From positions 1 through 64,000 of the forward strand of contig CAZPYA010000016.1 in assembly GCA_964590255.1 (NCBI GenBank): a stretch of 64,000 bases of DNA. The letters run 5' to 3'. Each line of letters opens with the position of its first letter. Position 1 is the first letter of the stretch. The position numbers were made by a program, and so were the translations under genes. This DNA is from JAKIYB01 sp964590255 (GTDB lineage: Bacteria > Armatimonadota > Hebobacteria > CAIYQO01). Below are positions 7,883 to 16,053 of this stretch, piece by piece. The notes beneath the pieces were generated by a model. That model was not told where the DNA came from. It saw only the letters and a list, made by a program, of their open reading frames with translations, and did not search any database.

Positions 7883-8992
7883 GTGATACCTATTGCCAAA
7901 CCGTATATCGGAGCCGAGGAACAGGCGGCGGTAGCCGAGGTGCTGGCCTCGGGGATGCTGGCGGCCGGGCCGAAGGTGAAGGCCTTTGAAGCCGCGTTCG
8001 CCGCGTATTGCGCGTCGCCGGACGCGGTGGCCTGCTCGTCGGGCACCGCCGGGCTGTGCATCGCGGTGGCGGCGCTGAACCTGCCGCGCGGCAGCAAGGT
8101 GCTCACCACGCCGTTCTCGTTCATCGCCACCGCGAACTGCATCCTGTATAATGACTGCACGCCGGTCTTCGCGGATGTCGACGCCGACACCTTTCTGCTG
8201 ACCGCCGACACCGTGCGCGCGGCGCTGGAAGCGGATCCGGAGATCAAGGCGGTCATTCCGGTACACCTGTACGGGCAGGCGTGCGAGATTCGCGCCATCA
8301 CCGACATCGCCCACGCGCACGGCGCGGCGGTCATTGAGGACTGCGCGCAGGCGCACGGGGCGCGGGAAGCAGGCGTGCCGGTGGGCGCGGTGGGCGACCT
8401 GGGCATCTTCAGCTTTTACCCGACGAAGAATATGATGACGGGCGAAGGCGGCATCATCACCGGCAGCAACACCGCGCTGCTGGAGCGCTGCCGGCTGTTC
8501 CTCAACCACGGCGCCCCACAGCGCTACCTGCACACCGAACTGGGCTTCAACTACCGCATGACGAGCATCGCCGGCGCGCTGGGGCTGTGCCAGCTCGACC
8601 GGCTGCCGGGATGGAACGCGGCACGCCAGCGTCATGCACAGGCGCTGAGCGACGGCCTGCGCGACCTGCCCTGGCTGCAGATCCCGGCGCTGCGACCGGA
8701 TTGCGAGCACGTGTATCATCAGTATGTGCTGAAGGTACGCGACCGCGCGCGGCTGCAGGCGCATCTCCAGGCGGCCGGCGTCGGCTACGACGTGCATTAT
8801 CCGCGCCTCATCACCGACCAGCCGCTCTATCAGGGGCTGGGCTATACCAGCGACGACTTCCCGGTGGCGCGGCAACTGGCCGAGCAGGTGCTCTCGCTGC
8901 CGGTGCATCCGGCGGTGAGCGCCGACGATTTGCAGACCATCCTCGCTGCCGTGCGCAGCTTTATCCCGGCCGAAGAGGGAGTGTCGGCTTAG
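7883..8992 (+). CDS. wbpE: DegT-family UDP-3-keto-sugar aminotransferase (WbpE-like)
   Basis: A 369-residue PLP enzyme of the DegT/DnrJ/EryC1 family, expected to transfer an amino group from glutamate to C3 of the keto-sugar made by the WbpB-like enzyme. PLP Lys182 lies in FYPTKNMMTGEGG and Asp153 in IEDCAQAHGA holds the pyridine nitrogen. The start is GTG at 7883, 8 bases after GGAGAGG; this gives the family N-terminus IPIAKPYIG, whereas the reading frame remains open far upstream into the previous gene. It runs to within 17 bp of the acetyltransferase gene, consistent with an operon. Length and motifs are complete. Confidence 0.88.
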   Translation: MIPIAKPYIGAEEQAAVAEVLASGMLAAGPKVKAFEAAFAAYCASPDAVACSSGTAGLCIAVAALNLPRGSKVLTTPFSFIATANCILYNDCTPVFADVDADTFLLTADTVRAALEADPEIKAVIPVHLYGQACEIRAITDIAHAHGAAVIEDCAQAHGAREAGVPVGAVGDLGIFSFYPTKNMMTGEGGIITGSNTALLERCRLFLNHGAPQRYLHTELGFNYRMTSIAGALGLCQLDRLPGWNAARQRHAQALSDGLRDLPWLQIPALRPDCEHVYHQYVLKVRDRARLQAHLQAAGVGYDVHYPRLITDQPLYQGLGYTSDDFPVARQLAEQVLSLPVHPAVSADDLQTILAAVRSFIPAEEGVSA

Positions 8993-9009
8993 GGTCATAA
9001 GGAGTGAGT

Positions 9010-9618
9010 ATGTCATCTCAACAGGACGCCATTATCGCCGGCATCGCGCCGGATGCCTACATCCACCCGCTGGCGGACGTGGAAGACGGAGCAAATATCG
9101 GCGCGGGCACGAAGATCTGGCGCTTCGCCCACATTCGCACCGGCTCGGTCATCGGCGAGAAGTGCATGCTGGGCAACTGCTCGTATGTGGATAGCGGCGT
9201 CACCATCGGCAACCAGGTGCGCGTGCAGAACGGCTGCCTCATTTATAACGGCGTCACCATTGAGGACGAGGTGTTCCTCGGCCCGAATATGATCTTCACC
9301 AATGACCTGTTTCCGCGCGCCGACGGCCGCCACTGGGTGATCGTGCCCACGCGCGTGTGCCACGGCGCCTCCATCGGGGCCAACGCCACTATCGTCTGCG
9401 GCACCACCATCGGCGAATACGCCATGATCGCTGCCGGCTCGGTGGTGACGCGCGACGTGCCGGCCTTCGCGCTGGTGCGTGGCAACCCCGCCCGCCATGT
9501 GGGCTATGTCTGCGTGTGCGGCGTGAAGCTCGGTGATGTCTCGCTGGACATCACCCGGCCTGTCAACTGTGGCAAGTGCGGGCGAGTGATTACGCTGGCA
9601 ACGGGCGAGGGGAAGTAG
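9010..9618 (+). CDS. wbpD: Hexapeptide-repeat N-acetyltransferase (WbpD/WlbB-like)
   Basis: A 202-residue left-handed beta-helix acyltransferase. Hexapeptide repeats run from about residue 10 to 150, including the signature NGVTIEDEVFLGPN and the loop with a Phe-Thr-Asn-Asp metal/substrate-type motif. It should acetylate the new 3-amino group of the UDP-sugar using acetyl-CoA. The C-terminus carries CVCG followed by CGKCG, a four-Cys zinc-ribbon-like tail seen in relatives. ATG 9010 was preferred over GTG 9004 because it lies 5 bases after AAGGAG; the GTG overlaps that site. It is the last plus-strand gene before a strong terminator. Confidence 0.88.
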   Translation: MSSQQDAIIAGIAPDAYIHPLADVEDGANIGAGTKIWRFAHIRTGSVIGEKCMLGNCSYVDSGVTIGNQVRVQNGCLIYNGVTIEDEVFLGPNMIFTNDLFPRADGRHWVIVPTRVCHGASIGANATIVCGTTIGEYAMIAAGSVVTRDVPAFALVRGNPARHVGYVCVCGVKLGDVSLDITRPVNCGKCGRVITLATGEGK

Positions 9619-9642
9619 GGGATAGGGAACAGGGGATAGGGA

Positions 9643-9674
9643 AGCGCCGGGCTGGGAGCCCGGCGCTTTTTTTA
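9643..9674 (+). terminator. Rho-independent terminator of the wbpB-E-D operon
   Basis: A perfect 11-bp stem (9643-9653 with 9657-9667, arm AGCGCCGGGCT) with a 3-base loop is followed by seven T. It lies 25 bp after the acetyltransferase stop and could also serve the convergent epimerase gene. Confidence 0.9.
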
Positions 9675-9689
9675 CGACGTGACGTGCGC

Positions 9690-10646
<957 letters not shown>

Positions 10647-10762
10647 GTGTGCATCTCCTTGTTGGTGGGAATGCGTCGGCTTATGCCGGTCAGCGTGCGC
10701 ACGCAGCGCGTGTCGGGCCGGCGCGGCGCAACCAGTCTCCTGCGCGTCGCGGGGGTGCGGTG

Positions 10763-12751
10763 TCATGCATTGCGCGGGGCGATTTCCGAGGAGGCGTTGT
10801 CCGTCATCATCTCCGCGATCAGGCGTTGGCTGGCGAATCCCGGCACGATCTCGCCCAGCGAGCGCAGCGTTTCTTCGGTGTTGCCTCCGCTGATGAGCTG
10901 CTGCAGGCGGCGCAGTACGGCGCGGAACTCGCTGACGGTGAAGTAGGTGGAGCGATGCACTACGGACATGCCGTCGCAGGCGGCAGCCATGAGGATTTCG
11001 TCGTTGTTCGTCAGCACTTCGTGCAGTTTTTCGCCGGGGCGCAGACCGGTGTAGACGATGGGGATGTCGACGTCCGGCTCCAGGCCGCACAGGCGGATCA
11101 TGTCGCGGGCGAGGTCGGCGATTTTCACCGGCTGGCCCATGTCCAGCAGGAAGAGCTCGCCGGATTTCCCGATGGCGCCGGCCTGCAGTACCAGTTGCAC
11201 CGCTTCCGGGATGGTCATGAAGAAGCGGGTGACATCGGGGTGGGTGATGGTGATCGGCCCGCCGCGGCGAATCTGCTCGCGGAAGATGGGCACCACGCTG
11301 CCGCGGCTGCCCAGCACGTTGCCGAAGCGCACGGTGACCAGCGTGGTGTGCGGGTGTACCTCCGCCATCGCGCGCACTGTCTCTTCGCACAGCCACTTGG
11401 TGGCGCCCATCACGCTGGAGGGGTAGGCGGCTTTATCGGTGGAGATCATCACCATGCGCTCGATGCCGTAGCGGCCACAGGTGTCGGCGATGCAGCGGGT
11501 GCCGATGACGTTGTTCTGCAGCGCTTCGGGCACGTTTTGCTCCATGATGGGCACGTGCTTGTGGGCGGCGGCGTGGAAGACCACCTGCGGGCGGTAGTGC
11601 TGGAAGATCTGGTCCACGCGCACGTCGTCGGCGACGGAGCCGATGGCCATGAAGATACGGTTGGCCAGGGCGGGATAGGCGTTGGCCAGCTCGGAGCGCG
11701 ACTGGTGGATGGAGTTCTCGCCGTGGCCGAAGAGGATGAGCGATTCGGGTTTGAGCGCGGCAATCTGCCGGCACAACTCGGAGCCGATGGAACCCCCCGC
11801 GCCGGTGACCAGCACGCGCTTGCCGCCGAGGTAGCTGCCGATGCCGGTGAGGTCGATGCAGACGGGCGGCCGGCGCAGCAGGTCTTCGATGCTGATGTCT
11901 TCCAGCCGCGCCTGCGCTTTGCGGGTGAGCACGTCGCCCAGGCCGGGGATCACCTTCACGCTCACCTGCTTTTTACGGCAGGTCAGCACGTAGTCATGCA
12001 GTTCGGCACCGGCGGCGTCGGGGATGGCGATGAGCACCTCATCCACGGCGTTGTCCGCCAGCAGTTTGGACAGGTGGGACAACGGGCCGAGCACGCGCAC
12101 GCCACGGATATACATGCCGCGCTTCTGGGGTTTGTCGTCGAGGAAGCCGATGACGACGTAGACTTCCGAGACGTCCTCGCGCAGGGCGGAGAGCAGCCGG
12201 GCGCCGTCGGAGCCGCCACCGAGAATGACGACGCGCTTGGGGCGCACGTCGCGCTTGAGCATGCGGACGGCCCGCCAGCCCTCGGTGCGGCTGATGTTCA
12301 CCAGGCGCAGCACGATGCGCACGCCGCCGACGATGATGATACTGAGCACCCAGAAGATGATGAGCACGCCGCGCGGAAAGCCCACCTCGGGGCGCAGCGC
12401 GCCAGACAGCTTGAGCAGCAGCACCAGGGTGAACAGGCCGAGGTAATTGGCGAAGATGACGCCCCACAGCATCTCCAGGCTGGCAAAGCGCCAGGCATAG
12501 CGATACAGGCGAAAGAGCACGAAGAAGGCGATGTAGCAGCCCAGCGCGATGAGCATCACCGGCCAATGGGGGAAGAGGTAGGTGGCGAGGACGTTGAGCG
12601 ATTCGCCGTTGCGCGTGATCGTCGCGCCATCGAAGCGCAGCAGCAGGGAGACGATCATCGCGCTGACGAGCGCGACGGCGTCCGCGATCATGAGGATCAA
12701 TACGCCGATGCGCGGTAATACGCTCGGAAATATCGTTGATAATTTGTCCAT
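10763..12751 (-). CDS. wbpM: Membrane UDP-GlcNAc 4,6-dehydratase (WbpM/CapD/FlaA1 family)
   Basis: A 662-residue protein very close in size to WbpM. Four hydrophobic helices (about 15-38, 62-82, 97-115, 128-147) anchor the N-terminus; a CoA-binding-like Rossmann fold (about 172-270) with ILGGGSDG is followed by the SDR domain with TGAGGSIG (316-323). The catalytic region STDKAAYPSSVMGATK has Met448/Lys452, the Met-for-Tyr variant that defines this subfamily. It makes the UDP-4-keto-6-deoxy-HexNAc that starts QuiNAc/FucNAc/bacillosamine synthesis at the inner membrane. Start at 12751 is chosen for MDKLST and a GAGGAG site 11 bases upstream; 12784 is an alternative. A good promoter lies about 190 bp upstream. 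Confidence 0.92.
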   Translation of the reverse strand: MDKLSTIFPSVLPRIGVLILMIADAVALVSAMIVSLLLRFDGATITRNGESLNVLATYLFPHWPVMLIALGCYIAFFVLFRLYRYAWRFASLEMLWGVIFANYLGLFTLVLLLKLSGALRPEVGFPRGVLIIFWVLSIIIVGGVRIVLRLVNISRTEGWRAVRMLKRDVRPKRVVILGGGSDGARLLSALREDVSEVYVVIGFLDDKPQKRGMYIRGVRVLGPLSHLSKLLADNAVDEVLIAIPDAAGAELHDYVLTCRKKQVSVKVIPGLGDVLTRKAQARLEDISIEDLLRRPPVCIDLTGIGSYLGGKRVLVTGAGGSIGSELCRQIAALKPESLILFGHGENSIHQSRSELANAYPALANRIFMAIGSVADDVRVDQIFQHYRPQVVFHAAAHKHVPIMEQNVPEALQNNVIGTRCIADTCGRYGIERMVMISTDKAAYPSSVMGATKWLCEETVRAMAEVHPHTTLVTVRFGNVLGSRGSVVPIFREQIRRGGPITITHPDVTRFFMTIPEAVQLVLQAGAIGKSGELFLLDMGQPVKIADLARDMIRLCGLEPDVDIPIVYTGLRPGEKLHEVLTNNDEILMAAACDGMSVVHRSTYFTVSEFRAVLRRLQQLISGGNTEETLRSLGEIVPGFASQRLIAEMMTDNASSEIAPRNA

Positions 12752-12941
12752 TGCGGCGTCAGCTCCTCGGCGACGACAGGGCAACGAACGCGAAATTCAT
12801 TGCTTGCGCGTTGCGCGGGATCATACTGGTATTCGTCGGCATCCCGTAAATGCCGTGGAGCGCCGGGCGGCGCCGATGCGGCGCGTTGGGCAACCCCGGT
12901 GCGATATGACACAGTAAGTGATGATAGTCTATCGCAGTAAT

Positions 12942-12971
12942 ATTGTAGTCTGCGCTACCGCTGCCTGTCAA
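12942..12971 (-). promoter_or_regulatory. Putative sigma70 promoter for wbpM-epimerase operon
   Basis: On the minus strand TTGACA (12966-12971), an 18-bp spacer and TACAAT (12942-12947). An exact 11-bp palindrome GATAGTCTATC (12923-12933) sits near or just downstream of the expected start of transcription and could be a protein-binding site. Confidence 0.6.
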
Positions 12972-13332
12972 GGAAATGTCGAGAGATAGAGCGAGGATAT
13001 CGTATAGTCGCGCCTGTGAAAATCGTGTCATGCCTTGATTGAACCACCAATGATGTGGGCGGCGACTTGCCGCCGGCATTCGAGAACATTCTCCCCGGTT
13101 TGGGGTGAGGAAAACCAGATTATACGCAATTTATGATAATTCGTTTAACAATTTTACGCTGGACAGCCCGGCGGGTCGACTCTGCACTGCCGTGTTGCCG
13201 TTCGGGGCGCTGGCGGCATTCCCTGGTGAAGATATGACCCGCGTCTTTCGAGCGGCCGCCGGTTCAAGCTCTTTGCGACATTGATGCCGCTGTGGTGTTC
13301 ACTGCCATCCTCTTGGCGCACGGTCGTGCGGG

Positions 13333-13354
13333 CCCCTCCCCTACAGGAGAGGGG
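13333..13354. repeat. Short palindromic repeat, CCCCTCCCC/GGAGAGGGG family, copy 2
   Basis: Palindrome of the same family as 4950-4972. Both copies are followed by an AGCTAT or GGCTAT motif, so similarity extends beyond the stem. Confidence 0.65.
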
Positions 13355-13424
13355 GGCTATTTCGTGTGTGGGACTGATACGCCGGATGAAGTGCTATTAA
13401 TCTGTCAACGAGCATACGCCGTGG

Positions 13425-13603
13425 TCTGGGTGCAGCCGGGTGAAGCCGGCAGCGGGAAAGCGGGTGATGGGGTGGTTCCGGCGCTGGGGGCGGGAAATGG
13501 GTACAGCAACGCATGGCGCGGCGCATGCCATTTCGGACACGGCGCGCAGGATCGCGCCATGCGTTACAGTCCCCATTTCCTGCTGATCGATAGCTGTTCA
13601 CGG
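13425..13603. repeat. Long palindromic dispersed repeat, copy A
   Basis: The core 13488-13603 (116 bp) matches 57204-57319 with only two differences that I can see, both A/G changes. The core is itself a large inverted repeat: a left arm from GGAAATGGG to CATGGCGCG and a right arm from CGCGCCATG to CCCATTTCC, about 28 bases each with a few mismatches, around a GC-rich centre. The preceding 60 bp are also similar between copies. It has no ORF of its own and resembles a non-autonomous MITE or REP-type element. Confidence 0.8.
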
Positions 13604-13762
13604 CATCGAGAATGATGGCGGGGGACAGCCCCTTGCGCCATACTGATGGCTAATGCCGGTGATGAGGATGGCAGGTGTCACTCGCCATTGAAACCAGCAC
13701 TGTGCGCGGGGACAGTCCTCAACGGCGTGTGTCATCCAAAATGGATGAAGAGCGCCGGGCAT

Positions 13763-13800
13763 GCGGATTACAAATCCGCGATCCCATGGGTAGCTATTTG
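13763..13800. repeat. Small dispersed repeat overlapping a kinase stop codon, copy A
   Basis: GCGGATT-ACA-AATCCGC forms a 7-bp palindrome followed by a conserved stretch ending GCTATTT. The same unit is at 57421-57458. The right edge contains the stop codon of the adjacent histidine kinase gene (13794-13796, minus strand). Confidence 0.65.
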
Positions 13801-15986
13801 GGTGGCGTTTCGTGGCGCAGGGGTATCCGGACGGTGAAGGTGCTGCCTTGATTGATTCCCGGGCTTTCGGCGGTGACGTGGCCGCCGTGCAGTTCTACCA
13901 GCCCGCGCACCACCGCCAGACCCAGTCCGAGTCCGCCGGAGATGCGTTCGCGACCGAGTTGTTGGAATCGCTCGAAGAGATTGGGCAGTTGGTCGGGCGG
14001 GATGCCATACCCGGTGTCGTGCACGCTCAGCCGCGCCATGGAGCCATCGCGGGCGCCGGACACGGTGATGGCGCCGCCTTCCGGGGTGAATTTGCCGGCG
14101 TTCGTCAGCAGGTTGTTAATGATTTGTTCCAGCCGCACCGGGTCGGCGAGGACCGGCAGTGGTTCATCCGGCGGTACAAAAACGAGCGTCTGCCGGCGCG
14201 CGTCCAGGATGTCCTGGCGTGCTTCCGCCGCGCGGCGCGCCACCGTCCAGGCATCCAGTGGCTCGCGTTCCAGCGGCAGTTTGCCGTAGAGCAGGCGCGA
14301 GATATCGAGCAGGTCGCCGATGATGCGCTGCTGGGCGTAGGCGTTGCGCAGGATGATTTCCAGCGCTTCCTCGCGGACGGTGGCATCATCCCGCGCCAAC
14401 TCGGCCCAGGAGATGATGGTCGCCAGCGGCGAGCGCAGTTCGTGGGTGATGAAGGCGAGAAACGTATCCTTGGCCCGGTCGGCTGCCTTCAAGGCGGTCA
14501 GGTCCTGGGTGACGCCGACGGCGGCGATGACGCGGTCATCGACGATGACCGGCGCGGCATGTACCAGCACCGGCATCTCGTGGCCATCGGGTAAGACGAT
14601 CACTTGCTCGACATTCGTCACGGCGCGGCCTTCGCGCAGCGCGCGGAGGATCGGCCAGTCTTCCGAGGGCCAGGGCGCGCGCGTCTCCGGGTGCAGCCGG
14701 GGGATGTTGAACAGGTGGTCGGCATCCATCGGTTCGCCATACAGCATGGTGGCGGCGGCGTTGGCCATGAAGACGGTGCAGTCGTTATTAATAACAAAGA
14801 GCGGCGTCGGCACGGTGGTGAGGATCGTCTCCAGCCGGGCGCGCGCGGTTTCCAACTCCGCCCGCAGCCGACGGCGCTCGGTGACGTCCTCCTTGATGGC
14901 GAGGAAGTGGGTGATGGCGCCGGTGGCATCGCGTATGGGAGAGATCAGCGCCGATTCCCAGTATAGCTCTCCGCTTTTTTTTCGGTTGTGGAATTCGCCG
15001 CGCCACTCGCCGCCGGCGCAGATGATGGCCCACAGGCGATGGTACTCTTCCGGCGGCGTTTCGCCGGATTTCAGCAGATTCGATCCGCGGCCGAGCACCT
15101 CGTCGCGCGTGTAGCCGGTTACTTCAGAGAATTTTGGGTTCACGTATTCGATGCGCCCCTGGGTATCGGTGATCATGACGATGCTGGCGCTCTGCTCGAG
15201 GGCGCGCGAGAAGGTGCCCAACTCTTCTTCGATGCGCTTGCGTTCGGTGATGTCGCGGAGGACGCCCACGAAGATGCGGCGATGCGCTTCTTCGCGTGAT
15301 TCCGCCACGGACAGCTCGCAGGGGAAGACGGCGCCGTCCTTGTGCACGCCCTGCACCTCGCGCACCGTGCCGATGATATGCGGAATGCCGGTGTGCAGGT
15401 AGCGCGCGAGAAAACGTGGGTGATCCTCGCCATACGCGGGTGGCATGATCGTGGTGACCGGCATGTCGATCAGCTCTTCGGCGGCATAGCCAAACATACG
15501 GCTTACCGCCGGATTGGCCTGGATGATGCGGCCATCCTCATCGATGACCAATATCGAATCGGCGGCGACGGACAGGATGCTGCGCAGGCGCGTTTCGGAG
15601 GCGCGCAATTGCTCGGCGTCTTCGCGGGCGGTGACATCGAGGAGGTAGAACACGTAGCTCTCCAGCGTCTCCTCGCGGTAGATCGGCAGCAGGGTGATGT
15701 CCCAGGTACGGCGCAGCGCCGGCTGGCGGGGGTAGGTGAGGGGGATATCATACCGTTCCACCGGACGCGCGGTGGCGCGCGCCGACTCCGCCATCGCCTG
15801 CACCAACTCCGCCCAATCCTTTGGGCCGGCATCGAGCGGCCGGTCGAGCAATTGCGGCGCGGCAGCCCCCTGCGTCGCCGCGTATGACGCATTCACATAG
15901 CGATACGTCAGGTCGGCGTCGAGGATGGCGATCCCGATAGGCAGATTATCATAGAGCCAGGTCTGGACGGTGGTCAACGGTTCCAT
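13794..15986 (-). CDS. Soluble multi-PAS sensor histidine kinase
   Basis: About 730 residues. Four PAS-type sensor modules are arranged in series (approximately 10-115, 130-250, 255-375, 385-490); the third has the WRGEFHNRKKSGE and SPIRD pattern of classical PAS/PAC. The transmitter follows: His515 in THELRSPLATI (HisKA), N box IINNLLTNAGKF, G1 HDTGYGIP, F box LFERF and G2 GGLGLGLAVV, so it should autophosphorylate. No membrane helix or HAMP domain is seen, indicating a cytoplasmic signal such as redox state or a ligand. ATG 15986 is chosen; the ribosome site is weak and the long open frame upstream overlaps the next kinase gene. No response regulator gene is near. Confidence 0.85.
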   Translation of the reverse strand: MEPLTTVQTWLYDNLPIGIAILDADLTYRYVNASYAATQGAAAPQLLDRPLDAGPKDWAELVQAMAESARATARPVERYDIPLTYPRQPALRRTWDITLLPIYREETLESYVFYLLDVTAREDAEQLRASETRLRSILSVAADSILVIDEDGRIIQANPAVSRMFGYAAEELIDMPVTTIMPPAYGEDHPRFLARYLHTGIPHIIGTVREVQGVHKDGAVFPCELSVAESREEAHRRIFVGVLRDITERKRIEEELGTFSRALEQSASIVMITDTQGRIEYVNPKFSEVTGYTRDEVLGRGSNLLKSGETPPEEYHRLWAIICAGGEWRGEFHNRKKSGELYWESALISPIRDATGAITHFLAIKEDVTERRRLRAELETARARLETILTTVPTPLFVINNDCTVFMANAAATMLYGEPMDADHLFNIPRLHPETRAPWPSEDWPILRALREGRAVTNVEQVIVLPDGHEMPVLVHAAPVIVDDRVIAAVGVTQDLTALKAADRAKDTFLAFITHELRSPLATIISWAELARDDATVREEALEIILRNAYAQQRIIGDLLDISRLLYGKLPLEREPLDAWTVARRAAEARQDILDARRQTLVFVPPDEPLPVLADPVRLEQIINNLLTNAGKFTPEGGAITVSGARDGSMARLSVHDTGYGIPPDQLPNLFERFQQLGRERISGGLGLGLAVVRGLVELHGGHVTAESPGINQGSTFTVRIPLRHETPPK

Positions 15987-16053
15987 GCACAAATGCACCC
16001 CCCATAGCGTAGCGCGTGATGCCGCGTTCCGACTGCCGGGAGACGCGACAATT

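Larger units (their letters stand above)
12972..13793. other. Gene-free region made of palindromic repeats
   Basis: No coding gene is apparent in about 820 bp. The stretch 13219-13262 and the blocks 13425-13603 and 13763-13800 recur near 57.1-57.5 kb, and a CCCCTCCCC/GGAGAGGGG palindrome lies at 13333-13354. Local ORFs in this gap, such as 13292-13615, are made of the repeat and look non-coding. The AT-rich section 13110-13160 shows nothing recognisable. Confidence 0.6.

Noticed and set aside
10649..12718. 689-residue open frame on the plus strand opposite the WbpM-type gene
   Set aside because: Antisense to a clearly coding gene; its translation is His/Gly/Ala-rich low complexity, as expected for a GC-rich shadow frame, with no domain.
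13292..13615. 107-residue frame over the repeats near 13.4 kb as a gene
   Set aside because: It lies almost wholly in palindromic repeat DNA shared with 57.2 kb and has no ribosome site.
13763..13800. GCGGATTACAAATCCGC hairpin as part of a tRNA
   Set aside because: No acceptor, D or T arm can be formed around it; the same unit recurs at 57421 as a dispersed repeat.
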